From an uncultured Clostridia bacterium (lineage in GTDB: Bacteria > Bacillota > Clostridia > Oscillospirales > Acutalibacteraceae), in NCBI GenBank assembly GCA_945874765.1, contig CAMCHQ010000001.1, positions 1 to 64,000 of the forward strand: 64,000 nt of DNA, in the 5' to 3' direction. A program made the position numbers and the translations under genes. The notes under the pieces were generated by a model. The model saw only the letters and a program-made list of their open reading frames with translations. It was not told the origin of the DNA and searched no databases. This document shows positions 35,959 to 45,586 of this stretch, one piece after another (within the stretch, counting starts at the first letter, position 1; each line of letters starts with the position of its first letter).

Positions 35959-37262
35959 TAGTTTACATTAAGATAAGGAGCATAAGTTGCTGCCTTTTGT
36001 TTAAATTCAGAATAGGTTTTTGCCGTATACATATTGCCCTTAGTATCGTGGAAGAAGTAGTAATAATCTACATTTGCAGGATAAAGAGCGGCTTCTATAG
36101 CGTCAATACCCGGATTACAAATCGGGCTAGGAGGAAGACCGACAACTGTAGACGAGCCAGTTGTGCTATAGTAGGTTTTATAATAATCTGCCGTATGAGC
36201 CGAGGTAGACGTTAAAGCCGGAGCAACTTTATTTGTAATATAATCGGCGGTTGAATCAACACCCAAAAGCGGGAAGTTAGCCTGATCCTTCAAACGGTTA
36301 TGAATAACAGCCGAAATAGTTTTCATCTGTTCCTTATTACCTGCCTCACATTGAATAATAGAAGCGATTTTAATAATATCGTTCATAGAATATCCAAGCT
36401 CGTCGGCACGTTTTCTGTATTTTTCTTTAATTTTTGTATCGCCGTTTGCAAGGAATTTTTTGATAACTGAGTTAGCGGTTTCGCCTACGTAAAATTCATA
36501 CGTATCAGGGAAAAGATATCCCTCAAGTCTGTACGGAACGTGCTCATCTGCTTTCAAATCGGATACAAGAGAATAAGAAAATTCGGCAGACTGAATTACA
36601 GAAAGCAAAGCTGCTTTATCACAAACCTCATTATCCGACAACTTTTGAACAATTTCAGGAACTGTAATACCTTCAGGGAACATAAGGCTTACCGTTTCAG
36701 CCGTTGCATTATTACCCTGAAAGGCAACAAGCATACCTTCTACACCCATTTTTCCGTTAAGATAATAAATTCCTGCATCATATTTATAATCTTTATTATA
36801 ATAGCCGTTTTTTACATTAGGTCCTACGTTACGTTCTCTGTATTTTGCAAAAAGCTTACAGAAATTTTTACATCTTATAAGACCGTTATCAGCAAGAACG
36901 TCAATGGCATCGTCAATATTATCAATTGATTTATCAAGATTGACTGTAACTGTTGAAGTTGTTTTGGTAATGCCAAACACATCGTTCATACAAAAAACAG
37001 CATAAATTGAAATGAGCATTGAAAGTGCAATAACAACAATAAAAAAGATATATGTTGAAGTAACGCCCTTACTTTTTTTCATAGGAACACGTTTTTTAGC
37101 AGTATTACCGCCGTTATTTTGAGTATGCTCGCTGCCGCTTACATTTCTTTTTGCACCTGTTTTTTGTGTTTTAACATTAGTAAAATAGACATCGTTATTT
37201 TCGCTTGCCGTATTTACAGGATTTATACCTGTTTCATTAAGCTTAAATTCATTATTATCCAT
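35958..37262 (-). CDS. mltG: Endolytic murein transglycosylase
   Basis: 434 residues. A disordered cytoplasmic N-terminus (about 1-65, Asn/Lys/Thr-rich) leads to one membrane helix (about 69-92) and an extracellular YceG/MltG domain. The catalytic region IASIIQCEAGNKEQM contains the essential glutamate, and GLPPSPICNPG is the family C-terminal motif. The enzyme cleaves nascent glycan strands and sets glycan length. Overlaps the 5-formyl-THF cyclo-ligase gene by 8 bases and the U32 gene by 1. Confidence 0.93.
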   Translation of the reverse strand: MDNNEFKLNETGINPVNTASENNDVYFTNVKTQKTGAKRNVSGSEHTQNNGGNTAKKRVPMKKSKGVTSTYIFFIVVIALSMLISIYAVFCMNDVFGITKTTSTVTVNLDKSIDNIDDAIDVLADNGLIRCKNFCKLFAKYRERNVGPNVKNGYYNKDYKYDAGIYYLNGKMGVEGMLVAFQGNNATAETVSLMFPEGITVPEIVQKLSDNEVCDKAALLSVIQSAEFSYSLVSDLKADEHVPYRLEGYLFPDTYEFYVGETANSVIKKFLANGDTKIKEKYRKRADELGYSMNDIIKIASIIQCEAGNKEQMKTISAVIHNRLKDQANFPLLGVDSTADYITNKVAPALTSTSAHTADYYKTYYSTTGSSTVVGLPPSPICNPGIDAIEAALYPANVDYYYFFHDTKGNMYTAKTYSEFKQKAATYAPYLNVN

Positions 37263-37833
37263 TTTTACCTCCTTGCTTTATGGAAAGCACACCGCTTTGC
37301 GTTATTATATAATCAACGGGAATATCAAAACTGTCAGCACAAATATTTTGAGCTATACATTCATCATAGGAAACGCCTATCGAAATGCCGTTAAATTTGC
37401 TTAAAAATCTGTCATAATACCCCTTGCCGTAGCCAAGACGGTAACCCGATTTATCAAACGCAATTGCAGGAACAATACAAATAGCATTTGAAAAACTGTC
37501 AAGCGGTTTGCAAAAGTCAACCTTAGGCTCTCGAACGCTAAAAGCGCCGACTTCAATATCATCAAACGACCTTATGTAATAATATTGCATTTTTCCTCTA
37601 TTGTCAATACAAACGGGAAGTGCAACTTTTTTTTCTTTTTCAAGCGCCTTTTTAACAGACAAATCCAAATTAACCTCATCATCTAAAGCGGCATAAAAAA
37701 GTAACTGATTACATTTATCAAACAATTCAAAATTTAAAAGATAATTATTTATTAATTTATCTTTTTCGGCTTTATTTTGAACATTTTTTCTTATTATTTT
37801 ATATTCTTTACGAAGTTCGCTTTTTACTGACAT
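37255..37833 (-). CDS. 5-formyltetrahydrofolate cyclo-ligase
   Basis: 192 residues. Converts 5-formyl-THF and ATP to 5,10-methenyl-THF, protecting the folate pool. Visible are the N-terminal KSELRKEYKIIR helix and the C-terminal nucleotide/folate loop GYRLGYGKGYYDRFL, which defines the family. It overlaps the upstream DJ-1 gene by 10 bases and mltG by 8, so translation is probably coupled along this run. Confidence 0.93.
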   Translation of the reverse strand: MSVKSELRKEYKIIRKNVQNKAEKDKLINNYLLNFELFDKCNQLLFYAALDDEVNLDLSVKKALEKEKKVALPVCIDNRGKMQYYYIRSFDDIEVGAFSVREPKVDFCKPLDSFSNAICIVPAIAFDKSGYRLGYGKGYYDRFLSKFNGISIGVSYDECIAQNICADSFDIPVDYIITQSGVLSIKQGGKNG

Positions 37834-38363
37834 TGAATAGTTTCCCTGATTTTATTTGAAAGGTCATTGCCGGCGAGCGCTTTTACAATTTCAAGACCGA
37901 AATCAACAGCGACGCCTGCGCCACGTGCGGTAATAAATTTTCCGTCTGTAACAACATACTTGTCGGAAATCGTTGCACCGCTTAAATCCTCTTCAAATCC
38001 CGGAAAACAAATAGCTTCTCTGCCTTTTAAAAGACCCTTATGTCCGAGAATAGACGGAGCGGCACAAATAGCGCACACGTATTTTCCGTTTTCAACACAG
38101 TAATCAATAGAAGATTGAACAACGCTGTTTGCTTCAAGATTCAAAGTTCCCGGCATACCGCCCGGCAAAACAATTGCATTAGCGTCATTTATGTTTAATT
38201 CATCGATAGTAATATCGGCAGTAACATTAATACTGTGAGAAGTCTTTACTTCTTTACCTGTAACGCCGACCGTCATAGTGTCGATTTTTGCACGTCTTAA
38301 CATATCAACAACGGCAAGTGCTTCAATAGTTTCAAAGCCGTCTGCTAAAAATACATAAACCAT
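37824..38363 (-). CDS. DJ-1/PfpI-family protein
   Basis: 179 residues, single-domain DJ-1 fold. The nucleophile elbow is CAICAAPSILGHKGLL with a cysteine at the usual place; DGFETIEALAVVDMLRRA at the start, containing the conserved acidic residue, and GGMPGTLNLE are typical of YajL/DJ-1 proteins. Proposed roles include protein/nucleotide deglycation and oxidative stress response; which applies here is open. It overlaps the GNAT gene by 1 base (TAATG). Confidence 0.88.
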   Translation of the reverse strand: MVYVFLADGFETIEALAVVDMLRRAKIDTMTVGVTGKEVKTSHSINVTADITIDELNINDANAIVLPGGMPGTLNLEANSVVQSSIDYCVENGKYVCAICAAPSILGHKGLLKGREAICFPGFEEDLSGATISDKYVVTDGKFITARGAGVAVDFGLEIVKALAGNDLSNKIRETIQCQ

Positions 38364-38827
38364 TACATATCCTCCGTATTTTTGTAAATTGACAAAAGCG
38401 GCTTGGAAAGTGAACTTCCTTCAAAAAGATATTCCTTAATTTCATCGCTTTCATCAAAAATAATATTATCAATTTTACTTCTTAAATTAAAGCCACGTTT
38501 ATCATAATAATCAACAAGCTTATCATTTGCTGGAATAAGTGCTAAAAAATTATATTCTTTCTCGCAAAAAGACAATAAACTGCTCATTTGCCCTTTTCTT
38601 TGCTGATTTTCGTAAGTGCAAGCGGCATAAATATATTTTGCGCCTCTGCCTTCAACCTTGCAATCAACAAGGAAAAGCATTGAGCAAAGCTTATTTTCTT
38701 CAAAATAGCCTAAAGCATTTTTATGCTTACAATTTTCAAGAAAAAACAAAATATCTTCTTCGCTGTCTTTAAAAGCCTCCTGCCATAAGGGAATAATTAA
38801 ATTTTCGTCATTAAAATATTTAATCAT
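38363..38827 (-). CDS. GNAT-family N-acetyltransferase
   Basis: 154 residues. The fold is recognisable as GNAT: WQEAFKDSEEDILFFLEN at the N-terminus, AACTYENQQRKGQMSSLL (acetyl-CoA loop with an R-x-x-G-like motif) and DYYDKRGF near the C-terminus. The frame is open to 38911, but the ATG at 38827 has AAAGG upstream and begins 4 bases after the DUF2156 gene stop. Substrate unknown. Confidence 0.82.
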   Translation of the reverse strand: MIKYFNDENLIIPLWQEAFKDSEEDILFFLENCKHKNALGYFEENKLCSMLFLVDCKVEGRGAKYIYAACTYENQQRKGQMSSLLSFCEKEYNFLALIPANDKLVDYYDKRGFNLRSKIDNIIFDESDEIKEYLFEGSSLSKPLLSIYKNTEDM

Positions 38828-38831
38828 ACTA

Positions 38832-39719
38832 CTAACCTTTATAAACAGCCATACATTTTTCAAGGAAAATTTCAGGGCAATAGGACTGCTTAGCCTTTCT
38901 GAGCCCCTCAAGACCCAAATCCTCTTCCCTGTTTACATATTTATATTTCATCAGGCAGTTTTTCGTAAATTCCTGATTTATAATCGGATAAGCGCCCTGA
39001 ATTTCAGGCGGTGCCTTTTCAAAATGAGTTACAAAAGTTTCATCACTTATAGGCTCACCGAAAGTATAGGCAATTGCTTCACCGTCTATTCTGATAATTC
39101 CGCCTACAAAGCCTAACTTATCATAATTTTCAAATGCTTTCAAAACAGCTTCAAATTCAAACGAAATATCGCTGTCGTCAACGTGAGTGCTTATCCATTT
39201 TGTATGAAGTTCTATGCAGTCATTAATATTATCCTTGTTAATTGTTTCAAATGACCAATTAGGATTATTTTTCTTAAAGTTTGTTATATGGTTACGCTTT
39301 CCGTGGTATTTTTTACCTTTGAGTGTAGCCATTTTTTCAACTTCATAGATATAATCGCCGTAGCCCTCATCATATATAAATTCAAACTTGTCGGGAAATG
39401 TTTCTTTGAGCATTTCAACATAAGCTTCGGTTACGCCGTAAAAGCGTGGCTCAATGTCATTAGCTTTTGCATATTTGATTACCTCTTCAACAGCCTCTTT
39501 GAAATCGCCCATTCCGACAGGAACGCCGAAATTAGTCTCTTTTCCCTTTCCCCAACTGCAAATAAAGAAATCTTTAAACCTGCAAATTTTAGTTGTATAT
39601 TCGGTACTCCAAACAAACATATTGCCAAAGGTGTAATCGCAATTCATTGTCTTTAAATGTTTAAAACATTCATCAACCCATGGCTTATCTTCAATTTGCG
39701 GTGTTTTAAACTCTAACAT
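38832..39719 (-). CDS. DUF2156 protein (phosphatidylglycerol lysyltransferase C-terminal-like)
   Basis: 295 residues, a tandem GNAT-like fold of the DUF2156 family, related to the aminoacyl-transfer domain of MprF but without its membrane part. Motifs include YTFGNMFVWS, KKYHGKRNHITNFKKNNP (tRNA/lipid-binding type stretch), EAIAYTFGEP and YPIINQEFTKNC, ending DLGLEGLRKAKQSY. Cytoplasmic. Stand-alone members are common in Clostridia and have no proven reaction. Starts directly after tmk. Confidence 0.85.
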   Translation of the reverse strand: MLEFKTPQIEDKPWVDECFKHLKTMNCDYTFGNMFVWSTEYTTKICRFKDFFICSWGKGKETNFGVPVGMGDFKEAVEEVIKYAKANDIEPRFYGVTEAYVEMLKETFPDKFEFIYDEGYGDYIYEVEKMATLKGKKYHGKRNHITNFKKNNPNWSFETINKDNINDCIELHTKWISTHVDDSDISFEFEAVLKAFENYDKLGFVGGIIRIDGEAIAYTFGEPISDETFVTHFEKAPPEIQGAYPIINQEFTKNCLMKYKYVNREEDLGLEGLRKAKQSYCPEIFLEKCMAVYKG

Positions 39720-39720
39720 T

Positions 39721-40392
39721 TTATTTTTCCTTTAATTCCTTTTTAACAAAATCAAGAACAGTATTATGTATTTCCTCAATAGGCAAAGGTTTTTCACCGT
39801 CGGAACACGGTATAACCGCCCAGCCCTGCTTAGAAGCAGTATATAAAGCCGATTTTCTGCAGTTATTAAGAAATTCAACATTAGCCTCGTGGACATCCTT
39901 TTTACCCTCGTCGCCGTTATAACGTGACGTCATAAGTTTTTGCGACACTTCAACGGGCATATCAAGGAAAATAACCAAATCAGGTTTAGGAATACCGATT
40001 TTGTTGTATTCAAAATCAGCCGACCATTCAAGATATTCGTCCCATTTTGATTTATCGATTTTCTCCATTTGATAAATTGAATTGGAAGTGGCGTATCTGT
40101 CAGCCAAAATAAGCGTTCCGTTTTCGTAATCCTTGCCCCAATCGAGCTTGTATGACGCAAATCTGTCAACGGCATAAAATGCACCGGCGGCATAAGCGTT
40201 TACATCATCGGCATTTTTACCGAATTCACCGCCGAGATACATTTTAACAAGCGTGCTCGACTTGCTGTCGTAATCGGGAAGCTTAATTTTCTTGAAATTA
40301 ATTGAATTTTCCTCAAAATATTTTTCAAGAAGTGCGGTTTGAGTTGACTTGCCGCAGCCGTCAAGTCCTTCAATAATTATAAGTTTTCCCAT
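39721..40392 (-). CDS. tmk: Thymidylate kinase
   Basis: 223 residues; phosphorylates dTMP to dTDP for DNA synthesis. The P-loop GLDGCGKST lies at residues 9-17, the DR(Y/F) region at ILADRYATSN, and a lid segment includes MTSRYNGDEGKK. It sits between the DUF896 gene (1-base overlap) and the DUF2156 gene (1-base gap) in the replication/transcription operon. Confidence 0.92.
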   Translation of the reverse strand: MGKLIIIEGLDGCGKSTQTALLEKYFEENSINFKKIKLPDYDSKSSTLVKMYLGGEFGKNADDVNAYAAGAFYAVDRFASYKLDWGKDYENGTLILADRYATSNSIYQMEKIDKSKWDEYLEWSADFEYNKIGIPKPDLVIFLDMPVEVSQKLMTSRYNGDEGKKDVHEANVEFLNNCRKSALYTASKQGWAVIPCSDGEKPLPIEEIHNTVLDFVKKELKEK

Positions 40393-40592
40393 TATTTCTT
40401 TTGTACCTTTTTCTTATTGCCTTTTTCGTCAACAATATAAGTATTTTCAAGCTGACCTACAAGGCTTGCTTTAACAGAAGCAACATACTCCTGCCTGAGT
40501 TTTGCCTGTTCTTCTTTTTCTTCTTCGGTTAAACCGACTGCCTGCTTCTTATGAGCAAGCGCATTTATTCTGTCAATTTTTTCTTCAGTCAT
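40392..40592 (-). CDS. DUF896 (UPF0291, YnzC-like) protein
   Basis: 66 residues. Opens KIDRINALAHKKQAVGLTEE and continues EEEKEEQAKLRQEYVASVK, the helical-hairpin pattern of the YnzC family; the C-terminal third (VDEKGNKKKVQKK) is basic and likely disordered. In Bacillus a relative is linked to the SOS operon, but the function is unclear. It lies 2 bases after rpoD. Confidence 0.92.
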   Translation of the reverse strand: MTEEKIDRINALAHKKQAVGLTEEEKEEQAKLRQEYVASVKASLVGQLENTYIVDEKGNKKKVQKK

Positions 40593-40594
40593 AA

Positions 40595-41725
40595 TTAATC
40601 CAAAAAGTCCTTTAATTTTTTACTTCTGCTCGGGTGACGAAGCTTTCTGAGTGCTTTAGCCTCAATCTGTCTGATTCTCTCTCTTGTAACGTTAAATACT
40701 TTTCCTACTTCTTCAAGAGTTTTAGGATTACCGTCATCAAGACCGAATCTTAATGAAAGAACCTTTGCCTCTCTCGGAGTAAGAGTTTTAAGAACGTCGG
40801 CAAGCTGCTCTTTAAGAAGGCTCATCGAAGCTGCGTCGGCAGGTGCAAGCGCATCATCGTCTGGAATAAAATCTCCGAGGTGTGAATCTTCCTCTTCGCC
40901 GATAGGTGTTTCAAGTGATACGGGTTCCTGAGCAACTCTTAAAATTTCTCTTACCTTATCAACAGGCATATCAAGAAATTCGGCAATTTCGTCAGGTGTG
41001 GGTTCTCTGCCGTTTTGGTGGAGAAGCTGGCTGTTAGCCTTTTTTACTTTATTAATAGTTTCAACCATATGAACAGGAATTCTTATAGTCCTTGCTTGGT
41101 CGGCAATGGCACGTGTAATCGCCTGCCTAATCCACCAAGTAGCATATGTTGAAAATTTAAAGCCCTTAGTATAATCGAACTTGTCAACGGCTTTGATAAG
41201 ACCGAGGTTGCCCTCTTGAATGAGGTCAAGAAACTGCATACCTCTGCCGACATATCTTTTTGCAATGCTGACAACAAGACGAAGGTTAGCCTCTGCAAGA
41301 CGCTTCTTAGCTTCCTGATCATTTTCGGAAATTCTGATAGCAAGTTCAATTTCTTCTTCCGGAGTAAGAAGAGGTACACGGCCTATTTCTTTAAGATATA
41401 CTTTTACAGGGTCGTCCATTGCCGCATTATCGTTTACCGCAACTGTTTCGGCAGCGTCCGTTTCTTTAGGCAAATCAACTTCAAGGCTGATTCCGTCAAG
41501 TGTTTCAGCAGAAAAGTCATCAATAATACTGATATTTGCCGCATCAATCTGCTCGTTGAGTTTTTCAAGCTCGTCAACGTCAAGGTCAAGGTCAACAATA
41601 AGTGTATCAATGTCCTGAGTTGAGAGGTGACCGGCTTGCTTACCTTTTTCGATAAGCTTTTTAAAAGCCGCATTTTTCTTTTCTTCACTCGGCGATGCAG
41701 TCGGTGTAAGATTCATTTCTTTCAT
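40595..41725 (-). CDS. rpoD: Primary RNA polymerase sigma factor (sigma-70/SigA)
   Basis: 376 residues, the typical short clostridial sigma-A with no large insert. Region 1.1-like N-terminus (1-95), region 1.2 [16 protein letters not shown], region 2 with the -10 recognition helix [15 protein letters not shown], region 3 [12 protein letters not shown], and region 4.2 with [20 protein letters not shown] for the -35. Promoters found in this window match this factor (TTGACA/TATAAT). GGAGG stands 10 bases before the ATG. Follows dnaG by 33 bases as in the macromolecular synthesis operon. Confidence 0.97.
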   Translation of the reverse strand: MKEMNLTPTASPSEEKKNAAFKKLIEKGKQAGHLSTQDIDTLIVDLDLDVDELEKLNEQIDAANISIIDDFSAETLDGISLEVDLPKETDAAETVAVNDNAAMDDPVKVYLKEIGRVPLLTPEEEIELAIRISENDQEAKKRLAEANLRLVVSIAKRYVGRGMQFLDLIQEGNLGLIKAVDKFDYTKGFKFSTYATWWIRQAITRAIADQARTIRIPVHMVETINKVKKANSQLLHQNGREPTPDEIAEFLDMPVDKVREILRVAQEPVSLETPIGEEEDSHLGDFIPDDDALAPADAASMSLLKEQLADVLKTLTPREAKVLSLRFGLDDGNPKTLEEVGKVFNVTRERIRQIEAKALRKLRHPSRSKKLKDFLD

Positions 41726-41758
41726 AAATTAATATCCTCCGCTTTATGTATTCCAATA

Positions 41759-43501
41759 TCATTTGTTTAAGTGACTAAACAAATTTCTAAACTCGTCCTC
41801 ACTCAAATTGGATGGTGACGAGGAATTTCTTTTGTTATATTCATCGTTAATAATATTTAGGCAGTCCTTAAATTCCGATTTTGAGTCGTTGCTTTCGCAA
41901 TTATCATTGATAAGACGTGACAGGCGTGCATATTCGCTGTCCGTAAACGTATCGCCGAACGACATTAAATCTAAATCAAGACCGTCTTTTATTCTTTCAA
42001 GAATTACCGAATAAGCCTTTTTAACAAAGCCGTCGGAGAGCCTATTTGAATCAAAATCATTTAAAAGTTTAGAACAATCGGGATAAACCATCAATAAAGT
42101 TAAAAGCCGATTTTCAGCTTTTGTCTGCCTGTGTGATATACCCGTGTCATAAGTTTCCCTTGTAACGTTTCGGGTATAATCATTAACGATTGTTTTAAAA
42201 TGATTTTTCTCATCTCTGCTTCGTTTATTCTTCATCAATGATTGAAGCTGTGCTTTAAGGCTTGCTTTTTCAATTGATAATTCGTTTGAGATACGTGTCA
42301 AATATAAATCTCTCTCAACAGGTTGAAGAGTTGAAATAATTTTAAGAGCATCACGTACAAAGTCGATTTTGCCTTGTGTGGTTTCAAGGTCGTATTTTTC
42401 TCTTATTTCAAGTAATGAAAACTCGGTATCATTGCTTGCGCCCTCAAGCATACCTTTAAACTTATCCCGTCCGAGTTTTTTGATAATCTCATCGGGGTCC
42501 TTACCGCCCGAAAATCTCGGCACACGTATTTTGACGTCGGTATTTTTAAACAAACTCATTGCCTTGTGAACAGCTTTTTGCCCCGCCTCGTCGGCATCAT
42601 AAGCAAGTATAACCTCATTTGCATACCTGCTTATAAGGCGAACCTGCTCGCTTGTAAGTGCCGTTCCGCAACCTGCCACCGCATTTGTAAAACCTGCCTG
42701 ATGCATTGAGATAACGTCCATATATCCTTCGCAAAGAATAAGCGTATCTTTTCCGCTGTCTTTAGCATAATTCAAGGCAAACAATTCATTTGTTTTTTTA
42801 TAAGCAAGGGTATCGGGTGAATTGAGATATTTCGGCTTGCTGTTGTCAAGAACACGTCCGCCAAACGCAATAACATTACCTCTAACATTGATAACAGGAG
42901 TTATTACCCTGTTTCTGAAAAAGTCATAGTAACTATTATGTTTTGAGGCTTTTATAAGACCTGCATCAAGCATTTCACCGTAGCCGTACCCCAACGATTT
43001 CAAATGCTTTAAAAGTAAATCCCAACTGTCGGGCGCATAGCCGAGACCGAATTTGGAAATTGTTTTTGGAGTTAATCCACGGTTGATAAAATAATCATAA
43101 CCGACCTTCCCCTGCGGTGACATCATATATGAATGAAAAAATTTTGCCGCTTCCCTATTAATCTGCAAAATTCGTCTTCTCTTTTTTGATATACTGTCAT
43201 CAAAGCCATCCTGCGGCATTTGAAGTCCTGCACGCTCGGCAAGAAGCTTAACTGCGTCAATATAGTCAAGATTTTCGATTTTTTTAATAAAACCTATTGC
43301 GTCACCGCCGGCACCGCAGCCAAAGCAATAAAAAGACTGTGTATCGTTATAAACGGTAAAAGACGGTGTTTTTTCATTATGAAACGGGCAAAGACCGACC
43401 GAGGTGTTACCTCTTTTTCTCAAAGTAACATAAGTTGAAACAACATCCTCAATATCAGTTTTATATTTAAGTTCCTGCAAGAAATTTTCATTAAGCGGCA
43501 T
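41759..43501 (-). CDS. dnaG: DNA primase
   Basis: 580 residues. CHC2 zinc domain with CPFHNEKTPSF and YCFGCGAGGD (Cys/His ligands), RNA polymerase core with the TOPRIM motifs LCEGYMDVIS and LAYDADEAGQKA, and a C-terminal helicase-binding domain of limited conservation. Synthesises RNA primers at the fork. AAAGGAG precedes the ATG. Between dgt and rpoD. Confidence 0.96.
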   Translation of the reverse strand: MPLNENFLQELKYKTDIEDVVSTYVTLRKRGNTSVGLCPFHNEKTPSFTVYNDTQSFYCFGCGAGGDAIGFIKKIENLDYIDAVKLLAERAGLQMPQDGFDDSISKKRRRILQINREAAKFFHSYMMSPQGKVGYDYFINRGLTPKTISKFGLGYAPDSWDLLLKHLKSLGYGYGEMLDAGLIKASKHNSYYDFFRNRVITPVINVRGNVIAFGGRVLDNSKPKYLNSPDTLAYKKTNELFALNYAKDSGKDTLILCEGYMDVISMHQAGFTNAVAGCGTALTSEQVRLISRYANEVILAYDADEAGQKAVHKAMSLFKNTDVKIRVPRFSGGKDPDEIIKKLGRDKFKGMLEGASNDTEFSLLEIREKYDLETTQGKIDFVRDALKIISTLQPVERDLYLTRISNELSIEKASLKAQLQSLMKNKRSRDEKNHFKTIVNDYTRNVTRETYDTGISHRQTKAENRLLTLLMVYPDCSKLLNDFDSNRLSDGFVKKAYSVILERIKDGLDLDLMSFGDTFTDSEYARLSRLINDNCESNDSKSEFKDCLNIINDEYNKRNSSSPSNLSEDEFRNLFSHLNK

Positions 43502-43532
43502 ATTGTTTCAACTCCTTTCAAATTAATATTTA

Positions 43533-44534
43533 TCAGTCATACCAAAACATCGGCACAAAAAGTTTATTAAATATCTTTAACGCATAGGTATCGCTCATAC
43601 CTGCAATATAGTCACATACGGCACGTTCATTACCGTCCTCATTCGCAATATTTATGTATTCTTCGGGCATTTCGTCAATATGGTTGATAAAATAATCATA
43701 TATCTGCAAAAGCATATTAACTGCCTTTTTTTCTTCGCCCTTACAAACAGGATTTGTATAAACGGCTGTAAACATAAAATCGTGCAAATCCATAAAACCG
43801 GCGTAACAGTCTTCACTCATACGGATTTTATCATCACTGTTCTTTATTACATCAATAACCATATTATTGATTCTCTCGGACTTAGTCATACCAAGCTGCA
43901 TTCTTAAACTAAGCGGAATATCCTCTTCCCCGAGAACACCGGCACGTTCGGCGTCGTCAATATCGTGATTAATATAAGCGATTTTATCGGCAATTTTTAT
44001 AATCTGCCCTTCGAGAGTATAAGCCTCCTCGCCCCTTGTATGGCAAAGAATACCGTTTTTAACCTCATCCGTAAGATTTAAACCCTTGCCGCCTTTTTCA
44101 ATTTTCTCAACAACACGAACGCTTTGCTCATAGTGACGAAAACCGTTTTCGCAAACTTGATTAAGTGCACGTTCACCGGCGTGACCGAAAGGAGTATGAC
44201 CTAAATCGTGCCCGAGAGCAACTGCCTCGGTTAAATCCTCATTAAGTCTTAATGCCCTTGCAATGGTACGTGCAATTTGAGCAACTTCAAGCGTATGGGT
44301 AAGTCTTGTTCTGTAATGGTCGCCGCTCGGTGCCAAAAACACCTGCGTTTTATGTTTCAAACGGCGAAATGCCTGACAATGAATTATCCTGTCCCTATCA
44401 CGCTGGAAGCAGGTTCTGACATTACATTCCTCTTCAGGTCTTACTCTGCCACGTGAATTGACAGCCAAGCAAGCTTTATCGCAAAGAATTTTTTTCTCGT
44501 TTTCTTCTGCCAAAATACGAATAGATGCGTCCAA
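43533..44534 (-). CDS. dgt: Deoxyguanosinetriphosphate triphosphohydrolase-like (HD domain)
   Basis: About 333 residues. HD-domain dNTP triphosphohydrolase: RDRIIHCQAFRRLKHKTQVF at the N-terminus (partly cited), RTRLTHTLEVAQIAR, and GHDLGHTPFGHAGE give the H-HD-D metal site; YINHDIDDA supplies the last Asp. Hydrolyses dGTP or other dNTPs to the nucleoside and triphosphate. The frame begins with GTG at 44543, but the TTG at 44534 has GGGTGAG at better spacing and I prefer it. First gene of the long operon that runs to 31.1 kb, in the usual clostridial dgt-dnaG-rpoD order. Confidence 0.92.
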   Translation of the reverse strand: MDASIRILAEENEKKILCDKACLAVNSRGRVRPEEECNVRTCFQRDRDRIIHCQAFRRLKHKTQVFLAPSGDHYRTRLTHTLEVAQIARTIARALRLNEDLTEAVALGHDLGHTPFGHAGERALNQVCENGFRHYEQSVRVVEKIEKGGKGLNLTDEVKNGILCHTRGEEAYTLEGQIIKIADKIAYINHDIDDAERAGVLGEEDIPLSLRMQLGMTKSERINNMVIDVIKNSDDKIRMSEDCYAGFMDLHDFMFTAVYTNPVCKGEEKKAVNMLLQIYDYFINHIDEMPEEYINIANEDGNERAVCDYIAGMSDTYALKIFNKLFVPMFWYD

Positions 44535-44608
44535 AAATCTCACCCTTTCAATATTATATACGTATTATACACTAAAATCCCTTTTTATTTGCTAATAAAT
44601 TTTAAACA

Positions 44609-44637
44609 TTGACTAAAATCAAAATAAATTATATTAT
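44609..44637 (+). promoter_or_regulatory. Promoter of the phosphoesterase gene at 44653
   Basis: TTGACT (44609-44614), 17 bases, TATTAT (44632-44637) on the plus strand. The predicted start is only about 10 bases before the ATG. Confidence 0.5.
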
Positions 44638-44652
44638 AAAAGCGGTGATTTT

Positions 44653-45483
44653 ATGATATATTTAGTTATTTCTTTGGCGATAGTCTTATTTTTCATCTTC
44701 TGCTATTATGAAAACAACAAAATTGATACAACATACTACGACATTGAAAGCAAAGATTGCGAAAACGATTTCAAAATAGCACATCTTTCCGACTTTCATT
44801 CAAAGCCTTTTAAATCAATTTTAGAAAAACTTTTAAACGAAAAACCGGACATTATCTGCATAACGGGCGATTATATTAACGACCGCTGTAAAAACAAAGA
44901 AAAAATGCTTGACTATGCAAAAGAGCTTTTGAAAATCGCACCGGTTTATTACATAACAGGCAATCACGAAAGACGGCTTGAAAACTTCGATGCATTGATG
45001 AAAGAGCTTGAAAATACAGGCTTTAACGTACTTCTTAACAAATGTATCGATACGAAATATTGCACAATATTGGGGCTTGACGAAAATCAAGCAGATTTTT
45101 CCGATTATAAAGCACGTAAAAACGGAACTTTTGTTTATAAAGATATGAGCCCGTATTTTAAAGAACTTGAAAAAAGTAAAAAATTCAAATTAGTGCTAAG
45201 CCATTTCCCCGAAAATTTTGAAGGGATTAAAGAATTAAATTATTCTCAATATGATTTTGATTTGCAATTATCGGGTCACGCACACGGCGGTCAATGGATT
45301 ATGCCGTTTATGGGACCTCTTTTTTCACCCGGACAAGGTATATTACCGAAATATGCACGTGGTGAATTCGGAAAAAGACCTAAACTAATTGTCAGCAGAG
45401 GTCTTGGAAATTCCGAATTTCCTTTAAGACTTTTTAACCACCCCGAACTTGTAATTATAAATATCAAACATACAAATAAGTAA
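44653..45483 (+). CDS. Membrane-anchored metallophosphoesterase (YkuE-like)
   Basis: 276 residues. An N-terminal membrane helix (about 1-17) anchors a calcineurin-like domain with the full motif set: HLSDFHS, TGDYIND, TGNHERR, LSHFPENF and LSGHAHGGQW. The family includes B. subtilis YkuE, a cell-wall-associated phosphoesterase, so an extracytoplasmic lipid or phosphodiester substrate is likely. GGTGA before the ATG; divergent from dgt; followed by a terminator. Confidence 0.9.
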   Translation: MIYLVISLAIVLFFIFCYYENNKIDTTYYDIESKDCENDFKIAHLSDFHSKPFKSILEKLLNEKPDIICITGDYINDRCKNKEKMLDYAKELLKIAPVYYITGNHERRLENFDALMKELENTGFNVLLNKCIDTKYCTILGLDENQADFSDYKARKNGTFVYKDMSPYFKELEKSKKFKLVLSHFPENFEGIKELNYSQYDFDLQLSGHAHGGQWIMPFMGPLFSPGQGILPKYARGEFGKRPKLIVSRGLGNSEFPLRLFNHPELVIINIKHTNK

Positions 45484-45506
45484 TAAAAACTTTATAAAAC
45501 GAAGTA

Positions 45507-45535
45507 AAGGCAAGTCGAAACGGCTTGCCTTAATT
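45507..45535 (+). terminator. Terminator after the phosphoesterase gene
   Basis: AAGGCAAG, 9-base loop, CTTGCCTT, then AATTTT; 23 bases after the stop. Confidence 0.75.
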
Positions 45536-45550
45536 TTACACTTTTAAACA

Positions 45551-45586
45551 AAAAAAACACAGCGACGCTGTGGGAACATCGCTGTG
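45551..45586 (-). terminator. Terminator for minus-strand transcripts (MFS gene or candidate RNA)
   Basis: CACAGCGA (minus) pairs with TCGCTGTG across a 13-base loop that contains a second copy of CACAGCG, so two alternative stems compete; a run of seven T follows. It lies about 220 bases after the MFS stop at 45808. Confidence 0.75.
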
